Assembly (NCBI GenBank): GCA_900129675.1
Contig: FSRD01000001.1
Coordinates: 7,181,501-7,245,500, forward strand
Origin: Bradyrhizobium erythrophlei
Lineage (GTDB): Bacteria; Pseudomonadota; Alphaproteobacteria; Rhizobiales; Xanthobacteraceae
DNA length: 64,000 bases
Direction of reading: 5' to 3'
Part shown: positions 8,168 to 15,982 of the stretch, in pieces
How the letters are laid out: each line of letters opens with the position of its first letter
Numbering within the stretch: position 1 is the stretch's first letter
Made by a program: the position numbers and the translations under genes
Notes under the pieces: generated by a model
What the model was told of the DNA's origin: nothing
Database searches by the model: none
The model's input: only the letters and a program-made list of their open reading frames with translations

Positions 8168-9678
8168 TGACAACCTGGCCCATTCTCTCCGTCGTCACCT
8201 TCCTGCCGGTCCTCGGCGCGCTGGTGATCTATCTCAGCCGCGGCGAAGATGAAGCAGCGAAGCGCAACTCGCGCTGGATCGCGCTGTGGACCACGCTGGT
8301 CACATTTGCGGTCTCGCTGATTCTGGTCTGGCGCTTCGATCCGGCGCAGCCGGACTTCCAGTTCGTCGAGAAGGCGTCGTGGGTGGCGAGCGGCATCACC
8401 TATCACATGGGCGTCGACGGCATTTCGCTGCCGTTCGTGATCCTGACCACCGCCTTGATGCCGTTCTGCATCATCGCGAGCTGGAAATCGGTTACGATGC
8501 GCGTGCGCGAATACATGATGGCGTTCCTGCTGCTGGAAACGCTGATGGTCGGCACTTTCTCCGCGCTCGACCTGATGCTGTTCTACCTGTTCTTCGAGGG
8601 CGGCCTGATCCCGATGTTCCTGATCATCGGGGTGTGGGGCGGCCCGCGCCGGGTCTATGCGTCCTTCAAGTTCTTCCTCTACACGCTGCTCGGCTCGGTC
8701 CTGATGCTGCTGGCGATCATGGCGCTGTATTGGAACGCCGGCACCACCGACATTCCGACGCTGATGCACACCGCGGTGCCGCGTTCCCTGCAGACCTGGG
8801 CATGGCTGGCGTTCTTTGCCTCCTTTGCGGTGAAGATGCCGATGTGGCCGGTGCACACCTGGCTGCCGGACGCGCATGTGGAAGCGCCGACGGCGGGCTC
8901 GGTGATCCTGGCCGCGATCCTGCTGAAGATGGGCGGTTACGGCTTCCTGCGCTTCTCGCTGCCGATGTTCCCGCTGGCCTCGCACGACTTCGCACCGCTG
9001 ATCTTCTCGCTGTCGGTGATTGCCATCATCTACACCTCGCTGGTGGCCTTGATGCAGGAAGACATCAAGAAGCTGATCGCCTATTCGTCGGTCGCCCATA
9101 TGGGATTCGTCACCATGGGCATCTTCGCCGGCACCACGCAGGGCGTCGCCGGCGGCGTGTTCCAGATGGTGTCGCACGGCATCGTGTCGGGCGCGCTGTT
9201 CCTTTGCGTCGGCATCGTCTACGACCGCATGCATACCCGCGAGATCACCGCCTATGGCGGTCTGGTCAACCGGATGCCGCTTTACGCGCTGGTGTTCATG
9301 GTCTTCACCATGGCCAATGTCGGATTGCCCGGCACATCCGGCTTCGTCGGCGAATTCATGACGCTGATCGGCACCTTCAAGGTCTCGATCCCGACCGCCA
9401 CCTTCGCCGCAACAGGCGTGATCCTGTCGGCGGCCTATGCGCTCTGGCTCTACCGCAAGGTGGTGTTCGGCGCGCTGACCAAACCGTCGCTGGCGAGCAT
9501 CAAGGATCTGACATTCCGCGAAAGCTTGACGCTGTTCCCGCTGGTGGCGCTCACCATCCTGTTCGGCGTCTATCCGAAGCCGGTGCTCGACATGTCGGCG
9601 GCCTCGGTTCAGCAACTCGTCAATAATTACAACACCGCCGTGACTGCCGTGAAGGCAGCCGCGCTGGTCGTGCAATAA
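8167..9678 (+). CDS. nuoM: NADH-quinone oxidoreductase subunit M
   Basis: A 503-residue antiporter-like subunit (ND4 homologue). Typical features are the glutamate helix LLLETLMVGTFSALDLMLFY, the FFEGGLIPMFLIIGVWGG segment and VKMPMWPVHTWLPDAHVEAP. The chosen ATG 8167 overlaps the nuoL stop by one base and gives the usual N-terminus MTTWPILSVVTFLPVLGA. It runs into nuoN after 9 bases. Confidence 0.98.
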   Translation: MTTWPILSVVTFLPVLGALVIYLSRGEDEAAKRNSRWIALWTTLVTFAVSLILVWRFDPAQPDFQFVEKASWVASGITYHMGVDGISLPFVILTTALMPFCIIASWKSVTMRVREYMMAFLLLETLMVGTFSALDLMLFYLFFEGGLIPMFLIIGVWGGPRRVYASFKFFLYTLLGSVLMLLAIMALYWNAGTTDIPTLMHTAVPRSLQTWAWLAFFASFAVKMPMWPVHTWLPDAHVEAPTAGSVILAAILLKMGGYGFLRFSLPMFPLASHDFAPLIFSLSVIAIIYTSLVALMQEDIKKLIAYSSVAHMGFVTMGIFAGTTQGVAGGVFQMVSHGIVSGALFLCVGIVYDRMHTREITAYGGLVNRMPLYALVFMVFTMANVGLPGTSGFVGEFMTLIGTFKVSIPTATFAATGVILSAAYALWLYRKVVFGALTKPSLASIKDLTFRESLTLFPLVALTILFGVYPKPVLDMSAASVQQLVNNYNTAVTAVKAAALVVQ

Positions 9679-9687
9679 GGCGCCGCC

Positions 9688-11124
9688 ATGAGCTTTTCGA
9701 GTGCAGGTTATCAGTTGCAGCCGGTGCTGCCGGAGCTGGTGCTCGCGGTCGGCGCCATGGTGCTGTTGATGATCGGTGCCTATCGCGGGCAGGGGACGAC
9801 AAGGCTCGTCACCATGCTGGCGGTATGCCTCCTGGTTGCGACCGGCGCTTTGGAATTGCTGCTGCCGGCCGGCAAGCTCACCACCTTCAGCGGCAGTTTC
9901 ATCGTCGACGATTTTGCCCGCTTCCTGAAGGTCCTGGCGCTGATCGGCTCGGCGGCGACGCTGATCCTGTCGGCGGAATTCCTGTCCGATCCGTCGCGGC
10001 GGATCTTCGAATATTCGATCCTGGTCGTGCTCTCCACGCTCGGCATGATGGTGCTGATTTCGGCCGGCGACCTGATCATGCTCTATCTTGGCCTGGAGCT
10101 GATGAGCCTTGCGCTCTACGTGGTCGCCGCCAGCAACCGCGACAACGCCAAGTCCACCGAGGCCGGCCTGAAATATTTCGTCCTCGGCGCGCTGTCGTCG
10201 GGCATGCTGCTCTACGGCGCCTCGCTGATCTACGGCTTTACCGGTACCGTCAGTTTTGCCGGCATTGCGGCCGCGGCGAAGACCGGCGACATCGGGATCG
10301 TGTTCGGCATCGTGTTTCTGCTGGCCGGGCTTTGCTTCAAGGTTTCCGCCGTGCCGTTCCACATGTGGACGCCCGACGTCTATGAGGGCGCGCCGACGCC
10401 GGTCACCGCGTTCTTTGCTTCCGCGCCGAAGGTCGCGGCCCTTGCGGTGTTCACCCGTGTGACGCTGACGGCATTCCCCGGCATCGTTCCGCAGTGGCAG
10501 CAGATCATCGTGTTCGTGGCCATCGCCTCGATGGCGCTGGGATCGTTCGCGGCGATCGGGCAGAAGAACATCAAGCGCCTGATGGCCTATTCCTCGATCG
10601 GCCATATGGGTTTTGCGCTGGTCGGGCTCGCCTCCGGCACCGTCGAGGGCGCGCAGGGCGTGCTGGTCTATATCGCGATCTATGTCGCGATGACGCTCGG
10701 CACTTTCGCCGTGATCCTGACCATGAAGCGCAACGGCCAGGCGATTGAACAGATCAGCGATTTCGCAGGGCTCTCGCGCACCAATCCGCTGCTCGCCTTC
10801 TTCTTTGCGATGCTGCTGTTTTCGCTCGCCGGCGTGCCGCCGCTCGCCGGCTTCTTCGCCAAATGGTACGTCTTCGTCGCCGCGATCAAGGCCGGCCTGT
10901 TCACGCTGGCCGTCATCGGCGTCCTGACCTCCGTGGTTGGCGCCTACTACTATCTCAGCATCATCAAGGTGATGTATTTCGAGGAGCCGCTGCCGGCACT
11001 CGATCCGATGCGCATCGAGCTGCGCACGGTGCTGGCGGTCGCGGGTCTCTTCAACATCTTCTTCTTCGCCTATCCGGGGCCGCTTGTCAGCGTGGCGACG
11101 GCCGCAGCCAAATCGCTTTTTTAG
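9688..11124 (+). CDS. nuoN: NADH-quinone oxidoreductase subunit N
   Basis: A 478-residue antiporter-like subunit (ND2 homologue), last gene of complex I. The family segments LIMLYLGLELMSLALYVVAA, KVSAVPFHMWTPDVYEGAPT and the C-terminal VVGAYYYLSIIKVMYFEEP are visible. The stop codon is directly followed by the birA ATG with no spacer, so birA must be translated from the nuo message. Confidence 0.98.
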   Translation: MSFSSAGYQLQPVLPELVLAVGAMVLLMIGAYRGQGTTRLVTMLAVCLLVATGALELLLPAGKLTTFSGSFIVDDFARFLKVLALIGSAATLILSAEFLSDPSRRIFEYSILVVLSTLGMMVLISAGDLIMLYLGLELMSLALYVVAASNRDNAKSTEAGLKYFVLGALSSGMLLYGASLIYGFTGTVSFAGIAAAAKTGDIGIVFGIVFLLAGLCFKVSAVPFHMWTPDVYEGAPTPVTAFFASAPKVAALAVFTRVTLTAFPGIVPQWQQIIVFVAIASMALGSFAAIGQKNIKRLMAYSSIGHMGFALVGLASGTVEGAQGVLVYIAIYVAMTLGTFAVILTMKRNGQAIEQISDFAGLSRTNPLLAFFFAMLLFSLAGVPPLAGFFAKWYVFVAAIKAGLFTLAVIGVLTSVVGAYYYLSIIKVMYFEEPLPALDPMRIELRTVLAVAGLFNIFFFAYPGPLVSVATAAAKSLF

Positions 11125-11937
11125 ATGGCCTTTTCGCTCGGTTCGCGAGCCCAATCGGCGGGTTACCATCTAGCCGCCTTCGACCAGATCGGTTCGACCA
11201 ACGCGGAAGCGATGTCGCGCGCGCGCGAAGGCGAGCGGGGCCCGATGTGGTTCGTCACTTCCGAGCAGACCGCGGGACGCGGCCGGCGGCAGCGGGCCTG
11301 GATCGCGCCGCGCGGCAATCTCGCCAGCAGCATTCTCGAGGTGGTGGACGTATCGCCCGCGGTCGCGGCGACGCTCGGCTTTGCCGCGGGGCTGGCGCTG
11401 GAAACCGCGCTGCAGAAGGTCAGCATCGAGGCCGCGCTGCGGATGGGCGGATCGGACCAGCTTAAATTCTCGCTGAAATGGCCGAACGATGTGCTGGCCG
11501 GGCGGCAAAAGCTGTCCGGCATCCTGCTCGAGGCCGAAGCCGTCGCGGGCGACCGTTTGGCGGTCGTGGTCGGGATTGGCACCAACGTCATCGCCGCCCC
11601 CGAGGGCACGCCGACCCCGGCGACCTCGCTGGCGGCGCTCGGCGTCCATATCGGCGCCGAGGAGCTGTTTTCGGCGCTGTCGGACGCCTGGGTCGAATTC
11701 CGCGGCATCTGGGACAATGGCCGCGGCTTTGCGGAAATCCGCACCCAGTGGCTGGCGCGCGCCGCCGGGCTTGGCGAGCGGGTCGCGATCCAGACCGGCG
11801 GCCAGACCGTCGAAGGCACCTTCGACACCATCGATGAAACCGGATGCCTGATCGTCCGGACACAGGAAGGCAAGCGCATGCCGATCGCCGCCGGCGAGGT
11901 ATATTTTGGCTCAGCAGCCTCCGTGGGAGCAGCCTGA
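11125..11937 (+). CDS. birA: biotin--[acetyl-CoA-carboxylase] ligase, short type
   Basis: A 270-residue biotin protein ligase that attaches biotin to carboxylase carrier subunits. The biotin/AMP loop TAGRGRRQRAW and the catalytic KWPNDVL motif are present, and a small C-terminal SH3-like domain follows. There is no N-terminal helix-turn-helix domain, so unlike E. coli BirA this enzyme is not expected to repress biotin synthesis genes. It abuts nuoN with no gap and its stop overlaps the next start by one base (TGATG). Confidence 0.96.
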   Translation: MAFSLGSRAQSAGYHLAAFDQIGSTNAEAMSRAREGERGPMWFVTSEQTAGRGRRQRAWIAPRGNLASSILEVVDVSPAVAATLGFAAGLALETALQKVSIEAALRMGGSDQLKFSLKWPNDVLAGRQKLSGILLEAEAVAGDRLAVVVGIGTNVIAAPEGTPTPATSLAALGVHIGAEELFSALSDAWVEFRGIWDNGRGFAEIRTQWLARAAGLGERVAIQTGGQTVEGTFDTIDETGCLIVRTQEGKRMPIAAGEVYFGSAASVGAA

Positions 11938-13607
11938 TGGCGCGGCCGGATGAACTGACCTTTGCGCCGCTCGGCGGCGTCGGCGAGATCGGCATGAACC
12001 TGTCGATCTATGGCCTCGGCAACCGGCATCAGCGCGCCTGGCTCGCGGTCGATCTCGGCGTCTCCTTCGGCGACGAGGAGCATCTGCCGGGCATCGATTT
12101 GATCATGCCCGACATCCGCTTCCTGGAAAAAGAGCGCAAGAATCTGGTCGGCCTGGTGCTGACGCACGCCCATGAAGACCATTTCGGCGCCATTATTGAT
12201 CTTTGGCCGAAGCTGCAATGCAAGATCTACGCGACCAAGTTCAGCGCCGCCTTGTTCGAGGCCAAATGCGCCGCCGAGCGCAACGCGCCCAAGATTCCCG
12301 TCACCGTGGTGCCGTCGGGCGGCCGCATCGATCTCGGCCCGTTCAATGTCGAGTTCATTCCGGTCGCGCATTCGATTCCGGAATCGCATGCGCTGGCGAT
12401 CCACACCTCCGCCGGCACCGTGCTGCACACCGGCGACTGGAAGATCGATCCGACGCCGATCATCGGCTTGCCGACCGACGAGCGGCGCTTGCGCGAACTG
12501 GGCGACGCCGGCGTGCTGGCGCTGATCGGCGATTCCACCAACGCGGTGCGGGATGGGCGCTCGCCCTCGGAGACCGAGGTCGCCGCCACCATCACGAAGC
12601 TGGTGAAGGCCGCCAAGGGCCGGGTCGCCGTCACCACTTTTGCCTCCAACGTCGCTCGCCTGAAAGCAGTGGCGGATGCCGCGAAAGCCGCCGATCGTGA
12701 AGTGGTCGTAGTCGGCCGCGCCATGGAGCGCGTGGTGCAGGTTGCCCGCGAGACCGGTCATCTCGATGGCGTGCAGAATTTTCGCGGGGCGGACCTTTAC
12801 GGCCATTTTCCGCCCGACAAGGTGCTGGCGCTCTGTACCGGAAGCCAGGGCGAGCCGCGTGCGGCGCTGGCCCGGATCGCCAATGACGACCATCCGCAGG
12901 TGACCCTGAACAGGGGCGACAGCGTGATCTTTTCCTCGCGCACCATCCCCGGCAACGAGAAGGCGGTCGGCGCCATCATCAATGGTCTGGTCAGCCAGGG
13001 CATCGAGGTCATCACCGACCGCACCGATCTCGTCCACGTCTCGGGCCATCCGCGCCGCGACGAGCTGCGCGACATGATTTCGTGGGTGCGGCCGCAGCTT
13101 CTGATTCCCGTCCATGGCGAGGCGCTGCATCTGTCGGAGCACGCCAAGCTGGCGCGCGCGGCCGGTGTGCCGAAGGTGCTGATTTGCCGCAACGGCGACC
13201 TGGTCAAGCTCGGACCGGGCGATCCCGGCATCATCGACGAACTGCCTTCGGGGCGGCTCTACAAGGACGGCTCCATCCTGGAGGACTCCAAGTCGCGGGC
13301 GGTGGTGGAGCGGCGCAAGCTGGGCTTTGCCGGCTGTGCCTTTGTCGCCATCGCCATCACCGAAAAGGGCGAACTGGTTGACGATCCCGAGGTTGATCTC
13401 GTCGGCATCCCCGAGAAGAATGCCGCCGGCGAGGTCATCGACGAGATCGTGTTCGATGCCGTGGTCTCGACGGTCGAGGGCCTGCCGCGGGCGCGGCGGC
13501 GCGATCCCGATGCGATGGCGGAATCGGTGCGCCGTGCGGTCCGCGCTACCATCAACGAGCACTGGGGCAAGAAGCCGCTATGTCTCGTTCATGTCCTGAC
13601 GGTCTAA
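11937..13607 (+). CDS. rnj: ribonuclease J
   Basis: A 556-residue metallo-beta-lactamase/beta-CASP nuclease involved in RNA turnover and rRNA maturation. The metal-binding motif HAHEDH spans residues 77-82, with further motif IV-like histidines in SGHPRRDEL and IPVHGEALHLSEH. I selected ATG 11937, which overlaps the birA stop by one base and begins MARPDELTFAPLGGVGEIG, the normal start of the family. The birA-rnj pairing is conserved in this lineage as I know it. Confidence 0.96.
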   Translation: MARPDELTFAPLGGVGEIGMNLSIYGLGNRHQRAWLAVDLGVSFGDEEHLPGIDLIMPDIRFLEKERKNLVGLVLTHAHEDHFGAIIDLWPKLQCKIYATKFSAALFEAKCAAERNAPKIPVTVVPSGGRIDLGPFNVEFIPVAHSIPESHALAIHTSAGTVLHTGDWKIDPTPIIGLPTDERRLRELGDAGVLALIGDSTNAVRDGRSPSETEVAATITKLVKAAKGRVAVTTFASNVARLKAVADAAKAADREVVVVGRAMERVVQVARETGHLDGVQNFRGADLYGHFPPDKVLALCTGSQGEPRAALARIANDDHPQVTLNRGDSVIFSSRTIPGNEKAVGAIINGLVSQGIEVITDRTDLVHVSGHPRRDELRDMISWVRPQLLIPVHGEALHLSEHAKLARAAGVPKVLICRNGDLVKLGPGDPGIIDELPSGRLYKDGSILEDSKSRAVVERRKLGFAGCAFVAIAITEKGELVDDPEVDLVGIPEKNAAGEVIDEIVFDAVVSTVEGLPRARRRDPDAMAESVRRAVRATINEHWGKKPLCLVHVLTV

Positions 13608-13625
13608 ACTACGGGAGATAGTTTC

Positions 13626-14030
13626 ATGCTCGGCCGGCTCAATCATGTCGCGATCGCGGTCAAGGATGCGGAGAAGGCCGCCAAAATCTATGGCGGCGCG
13701 TTCGGTGCTGAAATCTCGGGAGCGGTGCCGCTGCCGGAGCACGGCGTGATCACGGTTTTCGTAACCCTGCCCAACACCAAGATCGAATTCATCCAGCCGC
13801 TCGGCGACGCTTCCCCGATCGCCAAATTCGTCGAGCGCAATGCCGACGGCGGCATCCACCACATCTGCTATGATGTGCCCGACATCATCGCCGCGCGCGA
13901 CACCCTGATCAGGGAGGGGGCGCGCGTGCTCGGCGACGGCGTGCCCAGGATCGGAGCGCACGGCAAGCCGGTGTTGTTCTTCCATCCGAAGGATTTTTCC
14001 GGCGCGCTCGTCGAAATCGAACAGGCCTGA
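13626..14030 (+). CDS. mce: methylmalonyl-CoA epimerase
   Basis: A 134-residue vicinal-oxygen-chelate (glyoxalase-fold) protein that interconverts (R)- and (S)-methylmalonyl-CoA in propionyl-CoA metabolism. Residues 3-14 (GRLNHVAIAVKD) carry the first metal histidine, a second lies in GGIHHICYDV, and the conserved glutamate closes the protein in VEIEQA. A purine-rich ribosome site (GGGAGATAG) precedes the ATG. It is in the same direction as rnj, 18 bases downstream. Confidence 0.93.
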   Translation: MLGRLNHVAIAVKDAEKAAKIYGGAFGAEISGAVPLPEHGVITVFVTLPNTKIEFIQPLGDASPIAKFVERNADGGIHHICYDVPDIIAARDTLIREGARVLGDGVPRIGAHGKPVLFFHPKDFSGALVEIEQA

Positions 14031-14036
14031 CGCAAG

Positions 14037-14312
14037 ATGGCTTATGCAATCTCCACCGCGTTTGCGATCTACTTCGTGATGTGGTGGATCGTGCTGTTCC
14101 TGACGCTGCCGTTCGGCGTGCGCAGCCAGCACGAGGACGGCGAGGGCGCCCCCGGCACCGATCCCGGCGCGCCGGTCCTGACCCGCATGGGCTCAAAGCT
14201 GATCTGGACCACGATCATTTCGGCGGTGATTTATGGCATCGCGATGTGGGCGTATTATCAGGGCTATCTGAATATCGAGCGGCTCTCGAAGCTGATGGGG
14301 ATGCCGTTTTAG
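14037..14312 (+). CDS. DUF1467 family membrane protein
   Basis: A 91-residue protein with two membrane helices (residues about 7-26 and 58-78) joined by a charged, proline-containing loop (GVRSQHEDGEGAPGTDPGAP). This is the DUF1467 family of alphaproteobacteria; its role is unknown. It begins 6 bases after mce. In relatives, as I recall, this gene is followed by proS; here some 13 kb of other material intervenes. Confidence 0.9.
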   Translation: MAYAISTAFAIYFVMWWIVLFLTLPFGVRSQHEDGEGAPGTDPGAPVLTRMGSKLIWTTIISAVIYGIAMWAYYQGYLNIERLSKLMGMPF

Positions 14313-14333
14313 GCGGAGCCAAAGTCTTAGCGC

Positions 14334-14420
14334 CGTCATTGCGAGCGAAGCGAAGCAATCCATCTCGCCGCGCAAAGAAAGAAGCTGGATTGCTTTGTCG
14401 CTTCGCTCCTCGCAATGACG
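14334..14420. repeat. palindromic interspersed repeat
   Basis: The left arm 14334-14362 begins CGTCATTGCGAGCGAAGCG; the right arm 14386-14420 ends in its complement, CGCAATGACG, with a few extra bases. The arms can fold into a long hairpin with a loop of about 23 bases. From memory this sequence type is widely scattered in Bradyrhizobiaceae genomes; the copy number cannot be judged from one window. Confidence 0.75.
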
Positions 14421-14491
14421 GTCGCGACTCCGCATTCCCGCGGCGCGATGCGCCCGGGCTGTGCCAGAAAGCTTACGCCCCAAAGAAGAGG

Positions 14492-14602
14492 GCGCAGGGA
14501 AGGCCGGATGCGCGCTGCACCCGCGGTCTCGCGTGCAAATGCACACGGCAAAACGCGCACGAGCATACAGGTCCAGCGGAGGCAATCCGACCTTCCCTGC
14601 GC
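14492..14602. repeat. 12-bp perfect inverted repeat in conserved-looking non-coding DNA
   Basis: GCGCAGGGAAGG at 14492-14503 is exactly complementary to CCTTCCCTGCGC at 14591-14602. The 87 bases between contain further short palindromic stretches. It probably belongs to the same dispersed non-coding element that fills 14440-14890. Confidence 0.5.
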
Positions 14603-14931
14603 AATGGTTTTACGGCTTATAGCCCGCTCTCCTCGGCGACGAATTCTTGTTGTCACCGTCGCCTGCGGATTGCGATTTGCTTGAAGCCCGGTTGGGCTGG
14701 CCTAATCTCCGCCGACTTGACACCAGCAACGGATGCCAGGACCACACGCTTTTGCCGTCCGCAGCCCGTCTTCGTCAACGGCCTCGGCGGATAGTGCACC
14801 CCCACCGAAGCCATGAGCAAGCGGATATCGGCGGGTTACGTTTCTCAACCCCGCCATGACCGCGAGCGTATCGCGGACCTTGGCAAGGGTGGGCTGGAAG
14901 ATCTCCTTCTGAGCGTTCGGTCGCTGCCAAG

Positions 14932-14959
14932 AGCCGCCTCCCGGCCGGAGGCGGCTTTT
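14932..14959 (+). terminator. intrinsic terminator-like hairpin
   Basis: A perfect 10-bp stem (AGCCGCCTCC, 14932-14941; GGAGGCGGCT, 14947-14956) with a 5-base loop is followed by a short T run. It would end transcripts coming from the left, either the mce/DUF1467 message or an RNA from the repeat region. Confidence 0.65.
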
Positions 14960-15055
14960 GCATGTCAATCGGATTATTCGGCTTGCCTTGGGTCGGGTTG
15001 AAAAGGACAAATAGGTTCCTGGATTGCGGCGTCGCACGCCGGATGGCGCGAGGCT

Positions 15056-15082
15056 TGGAGAGTTAAATGACGTTTCAGAGAA
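15056..15082 (+). pseudogene. 5' end of the gene split by the IS66 element
   Basis: A ribosome site GGAGAG at 15056-15061 is followed by ATG 15067 and the codons M-T-F-Q-R, after which the insertion sequence begins. Joining 15082 to 17633 across the element, keeping one copy of the 8-bp duplication, gives an uninterrupted 117-residue frame (MTFQRTMVGLLVLV...). The remainder of the gene lies at 17617-17970. Confidence 0.85.
15075..15082. repeat. target-site duplication, left copy
   Basis: TCAGAGAA directly abuts the left end of the element and is repeated exactly at 17625-17632. Eight bases is the known duplication length of the IS66 family. Confidence 0.93.
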
Positions 15083-15169
15083 GTACGCATCCGACGAGCG
15101 CCGTCTTGTCTGACGCTTGGTATTTCGCGAAGCATGTGACCTTAAGTCTAGCTTTAAGGTCATCAGGCG

Positions 15170-15568
15170 ATGCGGGTCGAGGTGTTGGACGGGTTGGAGC
15201 GGCGGCGGCGCTGGTCGCAGGACGACAAGGCGCGGATCGTCGAGGAAACACTGGTACCGGGCGCCAAGGTGACGGACGTTGCTCGCCGCAACGGGGTCGC
15301 GGCCAGTTTGGTGTTCACTTGGCGGCGCCAGGCGCGGATGGTCGAAAAGATCGGGCCGTATTTTGCGCCGGTGCAGATTACCGCGACGTCAGAACCGGGC
15401 GGGAAAAATGAGAAGCCGCTATCCGAAGAAGACAGACGGGTGCGGTCGGTACCGGCGTCCCGGAACGGGCTAATCGAGATCGATCTTGGCAACCGGCGCA
15501 TCCGGGTGGATGCGCAGGTCGATACGGAAGCGCTGGCGCGGGTTCTCGACGTTCTGGAGCGCCGATGA
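15170..15568 (+). CDS. tnpA: IS66 accessory protein TnpA
   Basis: A 132-residue small accessory protein of IS66-type elements with an N-terminal helix-turn-helix (RRRWSQDDKARIVEETL ... VTDVARRNGVAASLVFTW), the transposase-8-like fold that probably binds the element ends. The C-terminal part holds a second conserved patch (GLIEIDLGNRRIRVDAQVD). Its stop overlaps the tnpB start (ATGA). Confidence 0.93.
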   Translation: MRVEVLDGLERRRRWSQDDKARIVEETLVPGAKVTDVARRNGVAASLVFTWRRQARMVEKIGPYFAPVQITATSEPGGKNEKPLSEEDRRVRSVPASRNGLIEIDLGNRRIRVDAQVDTEALARVLDVLERR

Positions 15569-15912
15569 TCGCCATCCCGGGCAATGTGAAGGTTTGGCTT
15601 GCGACTGGCCATACCGATATGCGCCGTGGATTCCCGAGCCTTGCGCGTCTGGTTCAGGGGAGTTTGCAACGCGACCCGCACGCTGGCGACCTCTATGTTT
15701 TTAGGGGCCGTCGCGGTGATCTCGTGAAGATCATTTGGCACGATGGCCAGGGCGCATGCCTGTTCACGAAGAGGCTGGAGCGCGGCCGCTTCCTGTGGCC
15801 ATCGCTGGCGGACGGCGTTGTCACGATCAGCGTTGCGCAACTGTCCTATCTCCTGTCCGGAATTGACTGGCGCATGCCGCAGGCAACCTGGCGTCCGCAG
15901 GCTTCCGGTTAA
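15565..15912 (+). CDS. tnpB: IS66 accessory protein TnpB
   Basis: A 115-residue IS66 Orf2 protein, recognised by GNVKVWLATGHTDMRRGFPSL and by the segment QGACLFTKRLERGRFLWP. The family is required for transposition of IS66-type elements, though its biochemical role is unclear. Translation is probably coupled to tnpA through a 4-base overlap. 70 bases separate it from tnpC. Confidence 0.95.
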   Translation: MIAIPGNVKVWLATGHTDMRRGFPSLARLVQGSLQRDPHAGDLYVFRGRRGDLVKIIWHDGQGACLFTKRLERGRFLWPSLADGVVTISVAQLSYLLSGIDWRMPQATWRPQASG

Positions 15913-15982
15913 GCTGTGGCTTTTTGACTCACGACGGAAATCTGGCGGGATTTTTTGCGGCGAATATGGTTGATTCGTCGTC

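Larger units (their letters stand above)
14313..15066. other. 754-base non-coding region rich in repeats
   Basis: No gene is convincing here. The region contains a long inverted repeat (14334-14420), a second 12-bp inverted repeat (14492-14503 with 14591-14602) and a strong intrinsic-terminator-like hairpin (14932-14959). Several short open frames exist in all directions but lack start signals and codon bias. Some resemble translations that, from memory, recur as dubious small proteins in Bradyrhizobium annotations, which suggests a dispersed non-coding repeat rather than genes. Confidence 0.6.

Noticed and set aside
8095..11169. A 1024-codon open frame on the minus strand opposite nuoM and nuoN
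   Set aside because: It is antisense to well-established genes and its translation is dominated by His, Arg, Asp and Gln, the usual shadow of high-GC codon bias. Similar long antisense frames at 11163-13562, 35881-38502 and 41697-43544 were rejected for the same reason.
14415..14859. Short open frames such as those at 14415-14684 and 14647-14859
   Set aside because: They overlap one another in several frames inside repeat DNA and lack start signals; dispersed non-coding repeat is more likely.
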